Shown: positions 26,520 through 35,757 of the stretch, one piece after another
Layout of the letters: the number at the start of each line of letters is the position of its first letter
Numbering within the stretch: position 1 is the stretch's first letter
Source: Paraburkholderia mimosarum LMG 23256 = NBRC 106338
Lineage (GTDB): Bacteria > Pseudomonadota > Gammaproteobacteria > Burkholderiales > Burkholderiaceae
NCBI RefSeq assembly: GCF_000739815.1
Contig: NZ_BBJJ01000004.1
Coordinates: 124,001-188,000, forward strand
Direction of reading: 5' to 3'
Length of the DNA stretch: 64,000 bases
Notes under the pieces: generated by a model
Database searches by the model: none
What the model was told of the DNA's origin: nothing
Seen by the model: the letters and a program-made list of their open reading frames with translations, nothing else
Position numbers and translations under genes: made by a program

Positions 26520-27361
26520 ACCGCAAGCTCAAACGCTCGATCTGGTGCTGGCTCGCGCTCTCGCCGCTCGTCCTCGTCGTGCTGTTCCCGTTCGCCGTGA
26601 TGTTCTTCACCTCGTTCAAGCCGGCATCGGAAGTGTTCGTCTTTCCGGCGCGCTGGTTGCCCATGGAATGGCGCTGGCAGAACTACGTCGACATGTGGCA
26701 GGCCGCGAACTTCGGCGTCGCGCTGCGCAACAGCATCGTGGTGAGCTGTCTTTCCACCGCGCTCGCGCTCGCCGTGAGCCTGCCGGCCGCCTATGCGCTC
26801 GCGCGCTTTCCGTTTCGCGGGCGCGGTCTTTACCGGCAGTTCCTGCTGGTCACGCAGATGCTCTCGCCGATCCTGCTCGTGGTCGGCCTGTTCCGGCTCG
26901 CCGCGATGATTCCGTACGGCGACGGCAATCTCGTCGATTCGAAGATCGGCGTGATCGTCTCGTATGCGGCGTTCAATATCGCATTCGCCGTATGGATGCT
27001 CTCGTCGTATTTCCAGACCGTGCCGCGCGATCTCGAAGAATCGGCATGGCTCGAAGGCTGCAGCCGCACCAGTGCGGTGTTTCGCGTGTTCCTGCCGCTC
27101 GCGGTCCCGGCGGTGGTCGTGACGGCGATCTTCACGTTCATCAGCGCATGGAACGAGTTCGCCGTGGTCTACACGCTGATCCGCTCGCCCGAGAACAAAA
27201 CGCTCACCGTGCAGGTCACCGACATGGTGGCCGGCAAGTACACCGTGGAATGGCAACTCGTGATGGCGGCGACGCTCGCGGCCACGCTGCCGGTTTCGGT
27301 GGTGTTTGCGTGGCTCCAGCGTTATATGGTGAAGGGCCTCGCGCTTGGCGCCGTGAAGTGA
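26516..27361 (+). CDS. Carbohydrate ABC transporter permease 2 (UgpE/MalG type)
   Basis: This 281-residue permease has six membrane helices and the MalG-type EAA loop EESAWLEGCSRTSAVFRVFL, then LPLAVPAVVVTAIF. The conserved AWNEF motif is visible near the C-terminus. It overlaps the previous permease by 4 bases (ATGA). It forms the second half of the transmembrane channel. It is the last gene of the rightward transporter operon; only a degraded fragment separates it from puuC. Confidence 0.93.
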   Translation: MNRKLKRSIWCWLALSPLVLVVLFPFAVMFFTSFKPASEVFVFPARWLPMEWRWQNYVDMWQAANFGVALRNSIVVSCLSTALALAVSLPAAYALARFPFRGRGLYRQFLLVTQMLSPILLVVGLFRLAAMIPYGDGNLVDSKIGVIVSYAAFNIAFAVWMLSSYFQTVPRDLEESAWLEGCSRTSAVFRVFLPLAVPAVVVTAIFTFISAWNEFAVVYTLIRSPENKTLTVQVTDMVAGKYTVEWQLVMAATLAATLPVSVVFAWLQRYMVKGLALGAVK

Positions 27362-27374
27362 GGGCTCGGCTTTT

Positions 27375-27533
27375 TCAAGCGCCCGGGCGAAAAGGCGAAG
27401 GACGTGCCTGGTCCATCGCCGCGTGACTCGTATCGGGGGTGACGGTGTTCGGGCCAGTCCGGATCAGAAATAGCAGCGGAATGACGAGAAGCGTCGCCAC
27501 GAACATCATCTTGAAGTCGAACAGCAGCATCAC
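27375..27533 (-). pseudogene. Remnant of an MFS (DHA2/EmrB-like) transporter C-terminus
   Basis: Reading the minus strand gives an open stretch of about 52 codons ending at TGA (27377-27375). It contains a hydrophobic helix FDFKMMFVATLLVIPLLFLI followed by RTGPNT and a polar tail. This resembles the last membrane helix and tail of DHA2-type drug exporters. No upstream body of such a gene exists: the flanking bases upstream in this frame are Pro/Arg-rich and unlike an exporter. I read it as the stub left after a deletion. A free-standing 51-residue membrane peptide starting at 27530 is the alternative. Confidence 0.45.
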
Positions 27534-27600
27534 GCGCGCGTCCACGCGCGGCGGCGGTCGCGAGGAGCCGCCGCAGCGCTGCGGGCCCCTTACTTTTGCG

Positions 27601-29091
27601 TTAGCGCAGCCGCACGAGCGTGGACTTCAGCTCCGTATACTTTTCGAGCGCATGCAATGACTTGTCGCGGCCGTTGCCCGACTCCTTGAAGCCGCCGAAC
27701 GGGAAATTCATGTCGCCGCCTTCGTCGTAGCAGTTCACCCAGACCGTGCCCGCGCGCAGGCGCCGCGAAATTTCGTGCGCGTGCGTGAGGTTTGCTGTCC
27801 AGACGGCCGCTGCCAGCCCGTAATCGCTGTCGTTGGCAATGCGCACGGCCTCGTCGATCGTGTTGAACGTAATGACGGACAGCACCGGCCCAAAAATCTC
27901 TTCACGCGCGATCTTCGCGTCGTGGTGCGTGTCGAACACGGTGGGCTCGATATAGAAGCCGCCGCTTTGATGGTTCACGCGCTCGCCGCCTGCCAGCAGC
28001 TTCGAGTCCTTGCGGCCTGCCTCGATGTAGCCCAGCACGCGCTCGAGCTGGATCTTGTCGACGATCGCGCCCATCGACACCTGCGGATCGAGAGGATTCC
28101 CAGGCTTATATGCCTTCGCGGCCTCGATGAGTTTCGCGAGGAACACCTCCTTGATCTCGCGATGCACGAGCAGGCGCGAGCCCGCCGTGCACATTTCGCC
28201 CATGTTGTAGAAGATCGCACTCGCCGCGGCGTTCGCGGCGCGGTCGAGATCCGGACAGTCGGGCAGCACGATGTTGGGCGACTTCCCGCCCAGTTCCAGC
28301 CACACGCGCTTGAGATTCGACTGGCCCGCGTACTGCATGATCTGCTTGCCCACGTTGGTCGATCCCGTGAACGCAATGCAGTCCACGTCGTGATGCAGTG
28401 CCAGCAGCTTGCCGGGCTCGCCCCCACCCGGCAGCACGTTGAACACGCCTGCCGGTATGCCGGCCTCGTGCGCGAGCTGCGCCACGCGAATCGCGGTGAG
28501 CGGCGACTTCTCCGATGGCTTGAGCACGACGCTGTTGCCCGCGGCGAGGGCGGGGCCGAACTTCCACGAGGCCATGAGGATCGGGAAATTCCACGGCACC
28601 ACCGCGGCCACCACGCCAATGGGCTCGCGCGTCACGAGGCCCACCAGATGATGATCTGCGGGCACGACTTCGCCGCCCACCTTGTCGATGGCTTCAGCGA
28701 ACCATTCCACGCAATAGGCCGCGCCCGGCACGTCCACGGTCGTGGTGTCGCCAATGGGCTTGCCCGCGTCGAGCGTTTCGAGCAGCGCGAGTTCGTCGAG
28801 ATGCTCGCGCATGAGCGCGGCCCAGCGCAGCAGGACTGCCTTGCGCGCGCGTGGGTTCAGGCCCGCCCATACGCCTTCATTGAACGCGCGGCGCGCGGCT
28901 GCAACCGCCGCGTCCACGTCGGCCGCGCCGCAATCTGCCACGTTCGCGATCACCCTGCCGTCGATCGGGCTCACGCAGTCGAAGGTACGGCCCGAGTACG
29001 CGTCGCGATACGCGCCGTCGATGAATGCGCGGCCCTCGATCGATAGCGTCGCGGCCTTGTCCTGCCAGTAAACGAGAGTTTTCATTTCCAT
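27601..29091 (-). CDS. puuC: Aldehyde dehydrogenase PuuC (gamma-glutamyl-gamma-aminobutyraldehyde dehydrogenase)
   Basis: This 496-residue NAD(P)-dependent aldehyde dehydrogenase has a nucleophile C301 (GEMCTAGSR), general base E267 (LELGGK) and cofactor motifs VPWNFPILM and FTGSTNVGKQ. Length and context fit PuuC, which oxidises gamma-glutamyl-gamma-aminobutyraldehyde to gamma-glutamyl-GABA in putrescine breakdown. It lies just after puuR in the leftward arm of the polyamine locus, with all other pathway genes in the rightward arm. Similar enzymes act on other aminoaldehydes, so its range may be broader. A second ATG two codons later (29085) is also possible. Confidence 0.9.
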   Translation of the reverse strand: MEMKTLVYWQDKAATLSIEGRAFIDGAYRDAYSGRTFDCVSPIDGRVIANVADCGAADVDAAVAAARRAFNEGVWAGLNPRARKAVLLRWAALMREHLDELALLETLDAGKPIGDTTTVDVPGAAYCVEWFAEAIDKVGGEVVPADHHLVGLVTREPIGVVAAVVPWNFPILMASWKFGPALAAGNSVVLKPSEKSPLTAIRVAQLAHEAGIPAGVFNVLPGGGEPGKLLALHHDVDCIAFTGSTNVGKQIMQYAGQSNLKRVWLELGGKSPNIVLPDCPDLDRAANAAASAIFYNMGEMCTAGSRLLVHREIKEVFLAKLIEAAKAYKPGNPLDPQVSMGAIVDKIQLERVLGYIEAGRKDSKLLAGGERVNHQSGGFYIEPTVFDTHHDAKIAREEIFGPVLSVITFNTIDEAVRIANDSDYGLAAAVWTANLTHAHEISRRLRAGTVWVNCYDEGGDMNFPFGGFKESGNGRDKSLHALEKYTELKSTLVRLR

Positions 29092-29172
29092 GAGGATGCC
29101 TCAATGATTTTCGATTCACCTTGTCCGCCGTCGATTCGGCGTCAGATGAAACGGGTTTGCGCGATCAGGCAG

Positions 29173-29742
29173 TCAGAAGCTGGGCGGCGAGTTCGCCGAC
29201 ACCACTTCGCAAACTTCGTTCGCGCTGGGATTACGAAACCGGTGCGGGAAGCGGCTTTCGAAGTAGTAGCTGTCTCCGGGGTCGAGCAGCCACGTCGTCC
29301 CATCCACGGTCAGCTCCAACTGACCCGCGACCACCACGCCGCCTTCGTGACCGGCGTGCGTGAGCATCTCGGGGCCCGTATCGGCAAGCGGCTGGTAGAC
29401 CTCGCGCATGATGCACATGTTGCGGTCCTTGATGTTCGCACCAGCCAGATAGAACTCGATGGACGCGTTGCCGAGGTTCGGCATTTCGCTCCGCCGCGAC
29501 ACGACACCCGTGCCCTCGCTCAGATCGAACGTGAAGAACTCCGCAAGACTCATCGGTATGCATTCGAGCAGTTTCTTGAGCGAGCCGACAGAGGGACTGA
29601 CGCGACTTTGCTCGATCAGCGAGATCGCGCCATTGGTCACGCCGGCGCGCTTGGCCAGTTCCCGCTGCGACAGGCCATAGCGTTTGCGGACATGCCGCAG
29701 GCGCGTGGCGACTTCGGACGACACAGAGGAGGACTCGGACAC
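29173..29742 (-). CDS. puuR: PuuR-like XRE-cupin transcriptional regulator
   Basis: This 189-residue protein has an N-terminal XRE helix-turn-helix (about 10-65: LRHVRKRYGLSQRELAKRAG, TNGAISLIEQSRVSPSVGSL) and a C-terminal cupin domain (about 105-180: GHEGGVVVAGQLELTVDG; LDPGDSYYFESRFPHRF). The size and layout match E. coli PuuR (185 residues), which represses putrescine genes and is released by putrescine. It is upstream of puuC in the same orientation and divergent from puuD, so it probably represses both arms through the long spacer. Confidence 0.88.
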   Translation of the reverse strand: MSESSSVSSEVATRLRHVRKRYGLSQRELAKRAGVTNGAISLIEQSRVSPSVGSLKKLLECIPMSLAEFFTFDLSEGTGVVSRRSEMPNLGNASIEFYLAGANIKDRNMCIMREVYQPLADTGPEMLTHAGHEGGVVVAGQLELTVDGTTWLLDPGDSYYFESRFPHRFRNPSANEVCEVVSANSPPSF

Positions 29743-29944
29743 GATGAAGGACCGTTGACAAGGAGACGCGCGTGCACGACGCGGTGCAGGTGTTGAATAT
29801 TCTAATCAGTTTGTTCTATTTTGCGTCAGTACAAACCCCTGTAAGTGATACGAAATATAAGGAGAAAAGCCCTTGTTTCGCACAGCGTGCTATATCAAAA
29901 GGAACCTCGGGGAAAGTGCTGACGTCAAAAACTTAAAAAAATAA

Positions 29945-29972
29945 TTGACGCCCTTTTTGGCTCGTATATGCT
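29945..29972 (+). promoter_or_regulatory. Candidate promoter for the puuD-puuA-spuC-pot operon
   Basis: TTGACG (29945-29950), 16 bases, TATGCT (29967-29972) reads rightward within the AT-rich part of the spacer. If used, it would give a leader of about 690 bases before puuD, which is unusually long. Confidence 0.4.
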
Positions 29973-30015
29973 GAACCACAGGTCGAACAGCGCAGTGTTT
30001 CAGCCGCGTTGCAGT

Positions 30016-30035
30016 GCAAAAAACGCGTTTTATGC
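30016..30035. promoter_or_regulatory. Near-perfect 20-bp palindrome, candidate PuuR operator
   Basis: GCAAAAAACGCGTTTTATGC pairs at 9 of 10 positions, with a perfect 12-bp core AAAACGCGTTTT. It lies about 45-65 bases downstream of the candidate -10 box, a position where a bound repressor could block transcription. Confidence 0.45.
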
Positions 30036-30672
30036 GAGAAACATTGCAAATCGACCGCGTTTGGAAAGCGATACATCGAAGTCGTTCAATGTGTGAAACG
30101 GCAATAAAATTGACGACCTCGAATGCCTGCACCAAACGTCTTCCTCAACGCAACTGGTCGAGTGTTATTGTGAGAGTCCGTGGCCCTCTGGTGAGATGGG
30201 ATCGTAGTCATGCGAGGTGTCTTCGCAGTGACTGCGCCGCCCTCGCCGACGGCAGTAGCGGCAGGCTTGCCTCTCGCCTGTTCCTGTCCGTCTTCACGAT
30301 CCTTTCCCGCCGCTCCGTGCGGCGTCACAACTCCGTTTCCGCGCGCGCGTTCATCGCCGTCCACACGGACGAAGTCGCGTCGCTTCTGCCGTAGCGCCTC
30401 TCCTTCCTGCGCCGTTCGCTTTCTTCGCCGTCGTTCGTTCGCGAGGTGTCTCGTCGCGCCTGAACGATGTGGCCGTGCGCGTCTGAGCACCGTCGCGCCC
30501 CACACCGGAAGAAAGCGAACCGCCTACATGATCTCCACGCGCAGCGCCATCCGTTAGCGTCGCTGCCCCGGAGCACACAGGGTTGTAGTTTTGCGTCCAG
30601 CAAGGCTGCAAGGTCATGTCACGCCCGTAGCGTCGATGCATGGCGCAAGGGCAAGGAAGTGAATCATTAGTC

Positions 30673-31482
30673 ATGCGAACCAGACCATTAGTTGGCGTCA
30701 CAGCCGACCGCACGATGATGGGGCCGCACGCGTCGCACGTTGCCGGCGAGAAATACATCGCCGCGGCGGTGGACGGCGCAGGCGCGCTCGCGCTGGTCGT
30801 TCCCGCGCTCGGCGAGCGCCAGATGGCGGCGGACATTCTGGAAACCGTGGACGGGCTGCTCTTCACCGGCAGCTACTCGAACGTCGAGCCGCACCGTTAC
30901 GGCGGCCCGGCGAGCGAGACCGGCACGCTGCACGATCCCGCACGCGACGCGACGACGCTGCCGCTCATGCGCGCCGCGATCGAGGCAGGCGTGCCGGTGC
31001 TGGCCATCTGCCGCGGTTTTCAGGAAATGAACGTCGTATTCGGCGGCACGCTGCATCAGCAGGTGCATACCGTTGCGCGCTATGACGACCACCGCGAGAA
31101 CAAGGACGATCCGCTCGACACGCAATATGGTCCAGCGCACGCGTTGAAGCTCGTGGAAGGCGGCCTGCTGCAACGGCTTGCGGGCGGCTCGCGCGAAGTT
31201 CGCGTGAATTCGCTGCACGGCCAGGGCATCGAGCGGCTTGGCGCAGGTCTCGTAGCCGAGGCATTCGCGCCCGACGGCCTCATCGAAGCTGTGAGCGTTG
31301 CAAGCGCGAACAGCTTCGCGCTCGGCGTGCAGTGGCACCCCGAGTGGAAGCATGCCGACGACGCCCTATCCACCGCCATCTTCCACGCGTTCGGCGAGGC
31401 TTGCCGCAACCGCATGCTGGCCCGAATACCGGGCGGGGCCGGACACGACGTGGCGCACGCGCCGCGCACCGCCCACGCCTGA
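30673..31482 (+). CDS. puuD: Gamma-glutamyl-GABA hydrolase PuuD
   Basis: This 269-residue class I glutamine amidotransferase-like hydrolase has the nucleophile C113 (AICRGFQEMN) and a catalytic His in QWHPEW. The motifs and length (E. coli PuuD about 254 residues, Cys114) fit gamma-glutamyl-GABA hydrolase, which releases GABA and glutamate in the last Puu step. Start 30673 has GGAAG about 14 bases upstream; an upstream ATG at 30640 lacks a ribosome binding site. It is the first gene of the rightward arm, followed after 31 bases by the puuA-like gene. The C-terminal 20 residues are polar and poorly conserved-looking. Confidence 0.9.
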   Translation: MRTRPLVGVTADRTMMGPHASHVAGEKYIAAAVDGAGALALVVPALGERQMAADILETVDGLLFTGSYSNVEPHRYGGPASETGTLHDPARDATTLPLMRAAIEAGVPVLAICRGFQEMNVVFGGTLHQQVHTVARYDDHRENKDDPLDTQYGPAHALKLVEGGLLQRLAGGSREVRVNSLHGQGIERLGAGLVAEAFAPDGLIEAVSVASANSFALGVQWHPEWKHADDALSTAIFHAFGEACRNRMLARIPGGAGHDVAHAPRTAHA

Positions 31483-31513
31483 TGCCGGCCCATACAGAAC
31501 AGAGAGAAAGATC

Positions 31514-32848
31514 ATGCATGAAATCGACGAATTCCTGAAGAAACACCACATCACCGAAATCGAAGCGATCATCCCCGACATGGCGGGCATCGCGCGCGGC
31601 AAGATCATTCCGCGCAGCAAGTTCGAATCGGGCGAATCCATGCGCTTGCCGCAGGCCGTGATGATCCAGACCGTCACCGGCGACTATCCCGAGGACGGCA
31701 GCCTCACCGGCGTCACCGATCCCGACATGGTGTGCGTGCCCGACCCATCGACGATCCGCATCATTCCCTGGGCCGTCGATCCCACGGCCCAGGTGATCCA
31801 CGACTGCGTGCACTTCGACGGCTCGCCCGTCGAAATCTCGCCGCGCCGCGTGCTGCGCCGCGTGCTCGAACTCTATGAGGCGAAAGGCTGGAAGCCCGTC
31901 ATCGCGCCGGAGCTCGAGTTCTATCTCGTCGACATGAACAGGGACCCGGACATTCCGCTCACGCCGCCGATCGGCCGCACGGGCCGCCCGGAGACGGGCC
32001 GCCAGGCGTATTCGATCGAAGCGGTGAACGAATTCGATCCGCTGTTCGAAGACATTTACGAGTACTGCGATATTCAGGATCTCGAAGTCGATACGCTCAT
32101 TCACGAAGTGGGCGCGGCGCAGATGGAAATCAACTTCCTGCACGGCGACCCGCTCAATCTCGCCGACCGCGTGTTCCTCTTCAAGCGCACGGTGCGCGAA
32201 GCGGCGCTGCGCCATCACATGTACGCCACCTTCATGGCGAAACCGATGGAGAACGAGCCGGGCTCGGCGATGCACATCCACCAGAGTCTCGTCTCGGCGG
32301 AAAGCGGCCAGAACCTTTTCACCGGTTCCGACGGCAAGCCGACCGACATGTTCTACGCGTATATCGCCGGCCAGCAGAAGTACACGCCTGCGTTGATGCC
32401 GATCTTCGCGCCGTACATCAACTCGTATCGCCGTCTTTCGCGCTTCATGGCAGCGCCGATCAACGTGGCATGGGGTTATGACAACCGCACGGTGGGCTTT
32501 CGCGTGCCGTACTCGTCGCCGGCCGCGCGACGCATCGAGAACCGCATCCCGGGCGTGGACACCAATCCGTATCTCGCGATCGCCGCGACGCTCGCCGCCG
32601 GCTATCTGGGCATGACGCAGCACCTCAAGCCCACCGATCCGCTCGTGAGCGACGGCTATTCGCTGCCCTACCAGTTGCCGCGCAACCTGGAAGAAGGCCT
32701 CACGTTGATGAGCGCAAGCCAGCCGCTTATGGACATTCTCGGCGAGAAGTTCGTGCGCGCCTACCTTGCGCTGAAGGAAACCGAATACGAAGCGTATTTC
32801 CGCGTGATCAGTTCGTGGGAACGCAAGCACCTGCTGCTGCACGTATAA
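31514..32848 (+). CDS. puuA: Glutamate-putrescine ligase PuuA (glutamine synthetase family)
   Basis: This 444-residue glutamine synthetase-like enzyme has the metal- and ATP-binding landmarks APELEFYLV, the GSAMHIHQS histidine loop, and a C-terminal YSSPAARRIENRIPG segment matching the family arginine region. Its length is typical of PuuA/GlnA3-type gamma-glutamylpolyamine synthetases. It should join glutamate to putrescine with ATP, the entry step of the Puu pathway. Its position between puuD and the aminotransferase supports this over nitrogen-assimilating GlnA. The start MHEIDEFLKKH at 31514 has an AGAGAGAAAG site upstream. Confidence 0.92.
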   Translation: MHEIDEFLKKHHITEIEAIIPDMAGIARGKIIPRSKFESGESMRLPQAVMIQTVTGDYPEDGSLTGVTDPDMVCVPDPSTIRIIPWAVDPTAQVIHDCVHFDGSPVEISPRRVLRRVLELYEAKGWKPVIAPELEFYLVDMNRDPDIPLTPPIGRTGRPETGRQAYSIEAVNEFDPLFEDIYEYCDIQDLEVDTLIHEVGAAQMEINFLHGDPLNLADRVFLFKRTVREAALRHHMYATFMAKPMENEPGSAMHIHQSLVSAESGQNLFTGSDGKPTDMFYAYIAGQQKYTPALMPIFAPYINSYRRLSRFMAAPINVAWGYDNRTVGFRVPYSSPAARRIENRIPGVDTNPYLAIAATLAAGYLGMTQHLKPTDPLVSDGYSLPYQLPRNLEEGLTLMSASQPLMDILGEKFVRAYLALKETEYEAYFRVISSWERKHLLLHV

Positions 32849-32866
32849 ACGAAAGGAGACATCGCA

Positions 32867-34309
32867 ATGAGCTATCGAATCGACGCCCCCGCCGCCGCGC
32901 TGCAGGAAGTGCCCGCGACGCTGCGTGCACACCCGGCACAGGCCATGCGCTCGACGAGCGAATACCGCGCGCTCGACGCCGCGCATCACATTCACCCGTT
33001 CTCGGACATGGGCTCGCTCAACAAAGCAGGCAGCCGTGTGATCGTGAAGGCGAAAAGCGTGTATCTGTGGGACTCGGAGGGCAACCAGATCATCGACGGC
33101 ATGGCAGGGCTCTGGTGCGTGAACGTGGGCTATGGCCGCGAGGAACTGGCCAGCGCCGCGTACAGGCAGATGCAGGAACTGCCCTTCTACAACACGTTCT
33201 TCAAGACCACGCACCCGCCGGTCATCGAACTTTCCGCGCTGCTCGCGCAGCTCTCGCCCGAGCCGTTCAACCACTTCTTCTACTGCAACAGTGGCTCGGA
33301 AGGCAACGACACGGTGCTGCGCATCGTGCATCAGTACTGGCTTACGCAGGGCAAGGCTTCGAAGAAGGTCGTCATTTCGCGCAAGAACGCGTATCACGGT
33401 TCGACGATCGCGGGCGGCACGCTGGGCGGCATGGGCTACATGCACGAGCAGATGCCGTCGAAGGTCGAGAACATCGTGCACATCGACCAGCCATACTTCT
33501 ACGGCGAAGCACAAGGCAACATGACGCCCGAGGAGTTCGGTCTCGCACGCGCACAGCAGCTCGAAGCGAAGATTCTCGATGTGGGCGCGGAAAACGTGGC
33601 CGCCTTCATCGGCGAGCCGTTCCAGGGCGCGGGCGGCGTGATTTTCCCGCCCTCGACCTACTGGCCGGAAATCCAGCGCATCTGCCGCAAGTACGACATC
33701 CTGCTTTGTGCCGATGAAGTGATCGGCGGCTTCGGCCGCACGGGCGAATGGTTCGCGCATCAGCACTTCGGCTTCGAACCCGATCTCATCACGATGGCCA
33801 AGGGCCTCACGAGCGGCTATGTGCCGATGGGCGCGGTGGGCATACATGATCGCGTGGCGAAGGCGCTGATCGAGCACGGCGAATTCAATCACGGCCTCAC
33901 GTACTCGGGGCATCCGGTCGCAGCGGCCGTGGCCGTGGCGAACCTCAAGCTGCTGCGCGACGAAGGCATCGTCACGCGCGTGAAGAACGATACGGGCCCG
34001 TATTTCCAGCAACGCCTGCGCGAGACGTTCGGCAATCATCCGATCATCGGCGACATCTCGGGCGCCGGGCTCGTTGCGGGCCTGCAGCTCGCCGAAGACC
34101 CGAAGTCGCGCAAGCGCTTCGCGAACGGCGGCGACGTGGGCACCCTCTGCCGCGACTTCTGCTTCAACGGGAACCTCATCATGCGCGCCACGGGCGATCG
34201 CATGCTGCTCTCGCCGCCGCTCGTCGTCACGCGCGGCGAGATCGACGAGATCGTGTCGAAGGCGAAGAAAGCCATCGATGCAACGTCGCAGCAACTGGGT
34301 CTTTCATAA
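32867..34309 (+). CDS. spuC: Putrescine-pyruvate aminotransferase (SpuC type, class III)
   Basis: This 480-residue class III PLP-dependent aminotransferase has the PLP lysine K312 in TMAKGLTSGYVPMGAV, and NSGSEGNDTVLR and CADEVIGGFGRTG earlier. SpuC-type enzymes move the amino group of putrescine (and other diamines) to pyruvate, giving 4-aminobutyraldehyde. That offers a second entry into catabolism in parallel with PuuA/PuuB. An omega-amino acid transaminase is the alternative. It follows puuA by 18 bases with an AAAGGAGA ribosome binding site, and potF lies 76 bases downstream. Confidence 0.85.
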   Translation: MSYRIDAPAAALQEVPATLRAHPAQAMRSTSEYRALDAAHHIHPFSDMGSLNKAGSRVIVKAKSVYLWDSEGNQIIDGMAGLWCVNVGYGREELASAAYRQMQELPFYNTFFKTTHPPVIELSALLAQLSPEPFNHFFYCNSGSEGNDTVLRIVHQYWLTQGKASKKVVISRKNAYHGSTIAGGTLGGMGYMHEQMPSKVENIVHIDQPYFYGEAQGNMTPEEFGLARAQQLEAKILDVGAENVAAFIGEPFQGAGGVIFPPSTYWPEIQRICRKYDILLCADEVIGGFGRTGEWFAHQHFGFEPDLITMAKGLTSGYVPMGAVGIHDRVAKALIEHGEFNHGLTYSGHPVAAAVAVANLKLLRDEGIVTRVKNDTGPYFQQRLRETFGNHPIIGDISGAGLVAGLQLAEDPKSRKRFANGGDVGTLCRDFCFNGNLIMRATGDRMLLSPPLVVTRGEIDEIVSKAKKAIDATSQQLGLS

Positions 34310-34385
34310 CGCTTCTTGTCCACGGCGGGCGGCACACAACGGGGTGCAGAGCCTCCCGCCGATCTTCATCTTCAGGGGAAACAAC

Positions 34386-35507
34386 ATGGGTGTCAGTCAT
34401 CTTCGTCACACGGTCGCGCTCGCGGCCCTCGCAGCGTGTGCGGGCCTCACGGCGATGTCCAGCGTGCCTGCGCGCGCGGCCGACGGCGATTTGAACGTCT
34501 ACAACTGGTCCGACTACATTGCGAAAGACACGATCCCGACCTTCGAAAAGGAAGCGGGCATCAAGGTCAAATACGATAACTACGACAGCGACGACACGCT
34601 GCAAGCCAAGTTGCTTGCGGGCAGTTCTGGCTACGATATCGTTGTTCCCACATCGAACTACATGGCCAAGCAGATTCAGGCCGGCGTGTACCAGAAGCTC
34701 GACAAGTCGAAGATCCCCAACCTGGCCAATCTCGATCCCGTGCTCATGCACATGATCGCCGACGCCGATCCGGGCAATCAGTACGGTGTGCCCTGGGCGT
34801 TCGGCACCGACGGCATCGGCTACAACAAGCAAGCTGTGGAAAAAGCACTCGGGCCGAACGCGCCCGTCGATAGCTGGGCGCTCGTGTTCGATCCGCAGAA
34901 TCTCTCGAAGCTCAAGGGCTGCGGCGTGTCGTTCCTCGACCAGGCCGTGGACGTGTTTGCCGCGACGCTGCAGTACATGCACAAGGACCCCAACAGCACG
35001 AACCCGGGCGACTACCAGGCAGCGTTCGAAGTGCTCAAAAAGGTCCGTCCGTACATCACCCAGTTCAATTCGTCGGGCTATATCAACGACCTCGTGAACA
35101 ATGACATCTGCGTGGCCGTGGCGTGGTCGGGCGACGTCGGCATCGCGCACCGCCGCGCCGAGGAAGCCAAGCGCTCGTATGAGGTCAAGTTCTCGAACGT
35201 GAAGGAAGGCGGGCTGCTGTGGTTCGACGTGATGGTCGTGCCGAAGGACGCGCCGCATCCGGAAAACGCGATGAAGTGGATCAACTACATCTCGGACCCG
35301 AAGGTCAACGCGCAAATCACCAACGAAGTGTTCTACCCCACCGCGAACAAGGCGGCCCGACAGTTCGTCACGGCGTCCGTTGCGCAGGACCCGACGGTGT
35401 ACCCGCCGGAAGACGTGCTCAAGAAAATGACGCTGATGAAACCGATGCCGGCTGAAATCCTGCGCCTCGAAAACCGCCTCTGGGCCCAGTTGAAGTCGGG
35501 CCACTGA
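34386..35507 (+). CDS. potF: Polyamine-binding periplasmic protein (PotF/SpuD)
   Basis: This 373-residue protein has a Sec signal peptide (to about residue 31, SVPARA-AD) and a mature PotF/SpuD-type chain: LNVYNWSDYIAKDTIPTFEK, GYDIVVPTSNYMAKQIQAGV, and VPWAFGTDGIGYN. Aromatic and acidic residues typical of the diamine pocket are present (NWSDY near the N-terminus; NNDICVAVAWSGD). It should deliver putrescine or spermidine to the PotGHI transporter encoded next. ATG 34386 has an AGGGGAAA ribosome binding site. Whether it prefers putrescine (PotF/SpuD) or spermidine (SpuE) cannot be decided by eye. Confidence 0.93.
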   Translation: MGVSHLRHTVALAALAACAGLTAMSSVPARAADGDLNVYNWSDYIAKDTIPTFEKEAGIKVKYDNYDSDDTLQAKLLAGSSGYDIVVPTSNYMAKQIQAGVYQKLDKSKIPNLANLDPVLMHMIADADPGNQYGVPWAFGTDGIGYNKQAVEKALGPNAPVDSWALVFDPQNLSKLKGCGVSFLDQAVDVFAATLQYMHKDPNSTNPGDYQAAFEVLKKVRPYITQFNSSGYINDLVNNDICVAVAWSGDVGIAHRRAEEAKRSYEVKFSNVKEGGLLWFDVMVVPKDAPHPENAMKWINYISDPKVNAQITNEVFYPTANKAARQFVTASVAQDPTVYPPEDVLKKMTLMKPMPAEILRLENRLWAQLKSGH

Positions 35508-35757
35508 AACGCGGATCACCCCCTGAAGGAAACAAGAAGGAGACGACGCGGGAGAGGGATCGCTCGACCCCTCCCCGCCTGAAGTGCGCAATGCCGAAGT
35601 CCGGCCGCGCAGCGCCGCCCGCTTTATCTGACGACGCGCGCGAGCCTTTAACGAGCTCCGTTCGCAGTACTAATCGCTAGTCGCCCGTGCGCCCCGTGCG
35701 GGCCGGCTCGCGCCCGAAAAACCTGTGCTGCGATCAGAAAAGAACCAAGGTCAGATC

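Larger units (their letters stand above)
29743..30672. other. 930-base divergent regulatory region of the polyamine locus
   Basis: There is no convincing gene between puuR and puuD. Bases 29790-30130 are clearly richer in A and T than the rest of the window and carry a promoter-like pair and a 20-bp near-palindrome. GAATATTC at 29795-29802 is a small dyad close to the puuR start. Bases 30180-30660 are GC-rich with open frames on both strands, but these encode Arg/Ser/Pro-rich products typical of chance frames. A long untranslated leader or a small RNA cannot be excluded. Confidence 0.5.

Noticed and set aside
30180..30560. Possible genes in the puuR-puuD spacer on either strand
   Set aside because: The products are Arg/Ser/Pro-rich with no motif, ribosome binding site or credible start; treated as chance frames.
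31280..34294. 1004-codon open frame on the minus strand
   Set aside because: It runs antisense to puuD, puuA and the aminotransferase gene, all of which have clear motifs. Its product is His/Arg/Glu-rich and lacks any family feature. Long antisense frames are common in GC-rich DNA.
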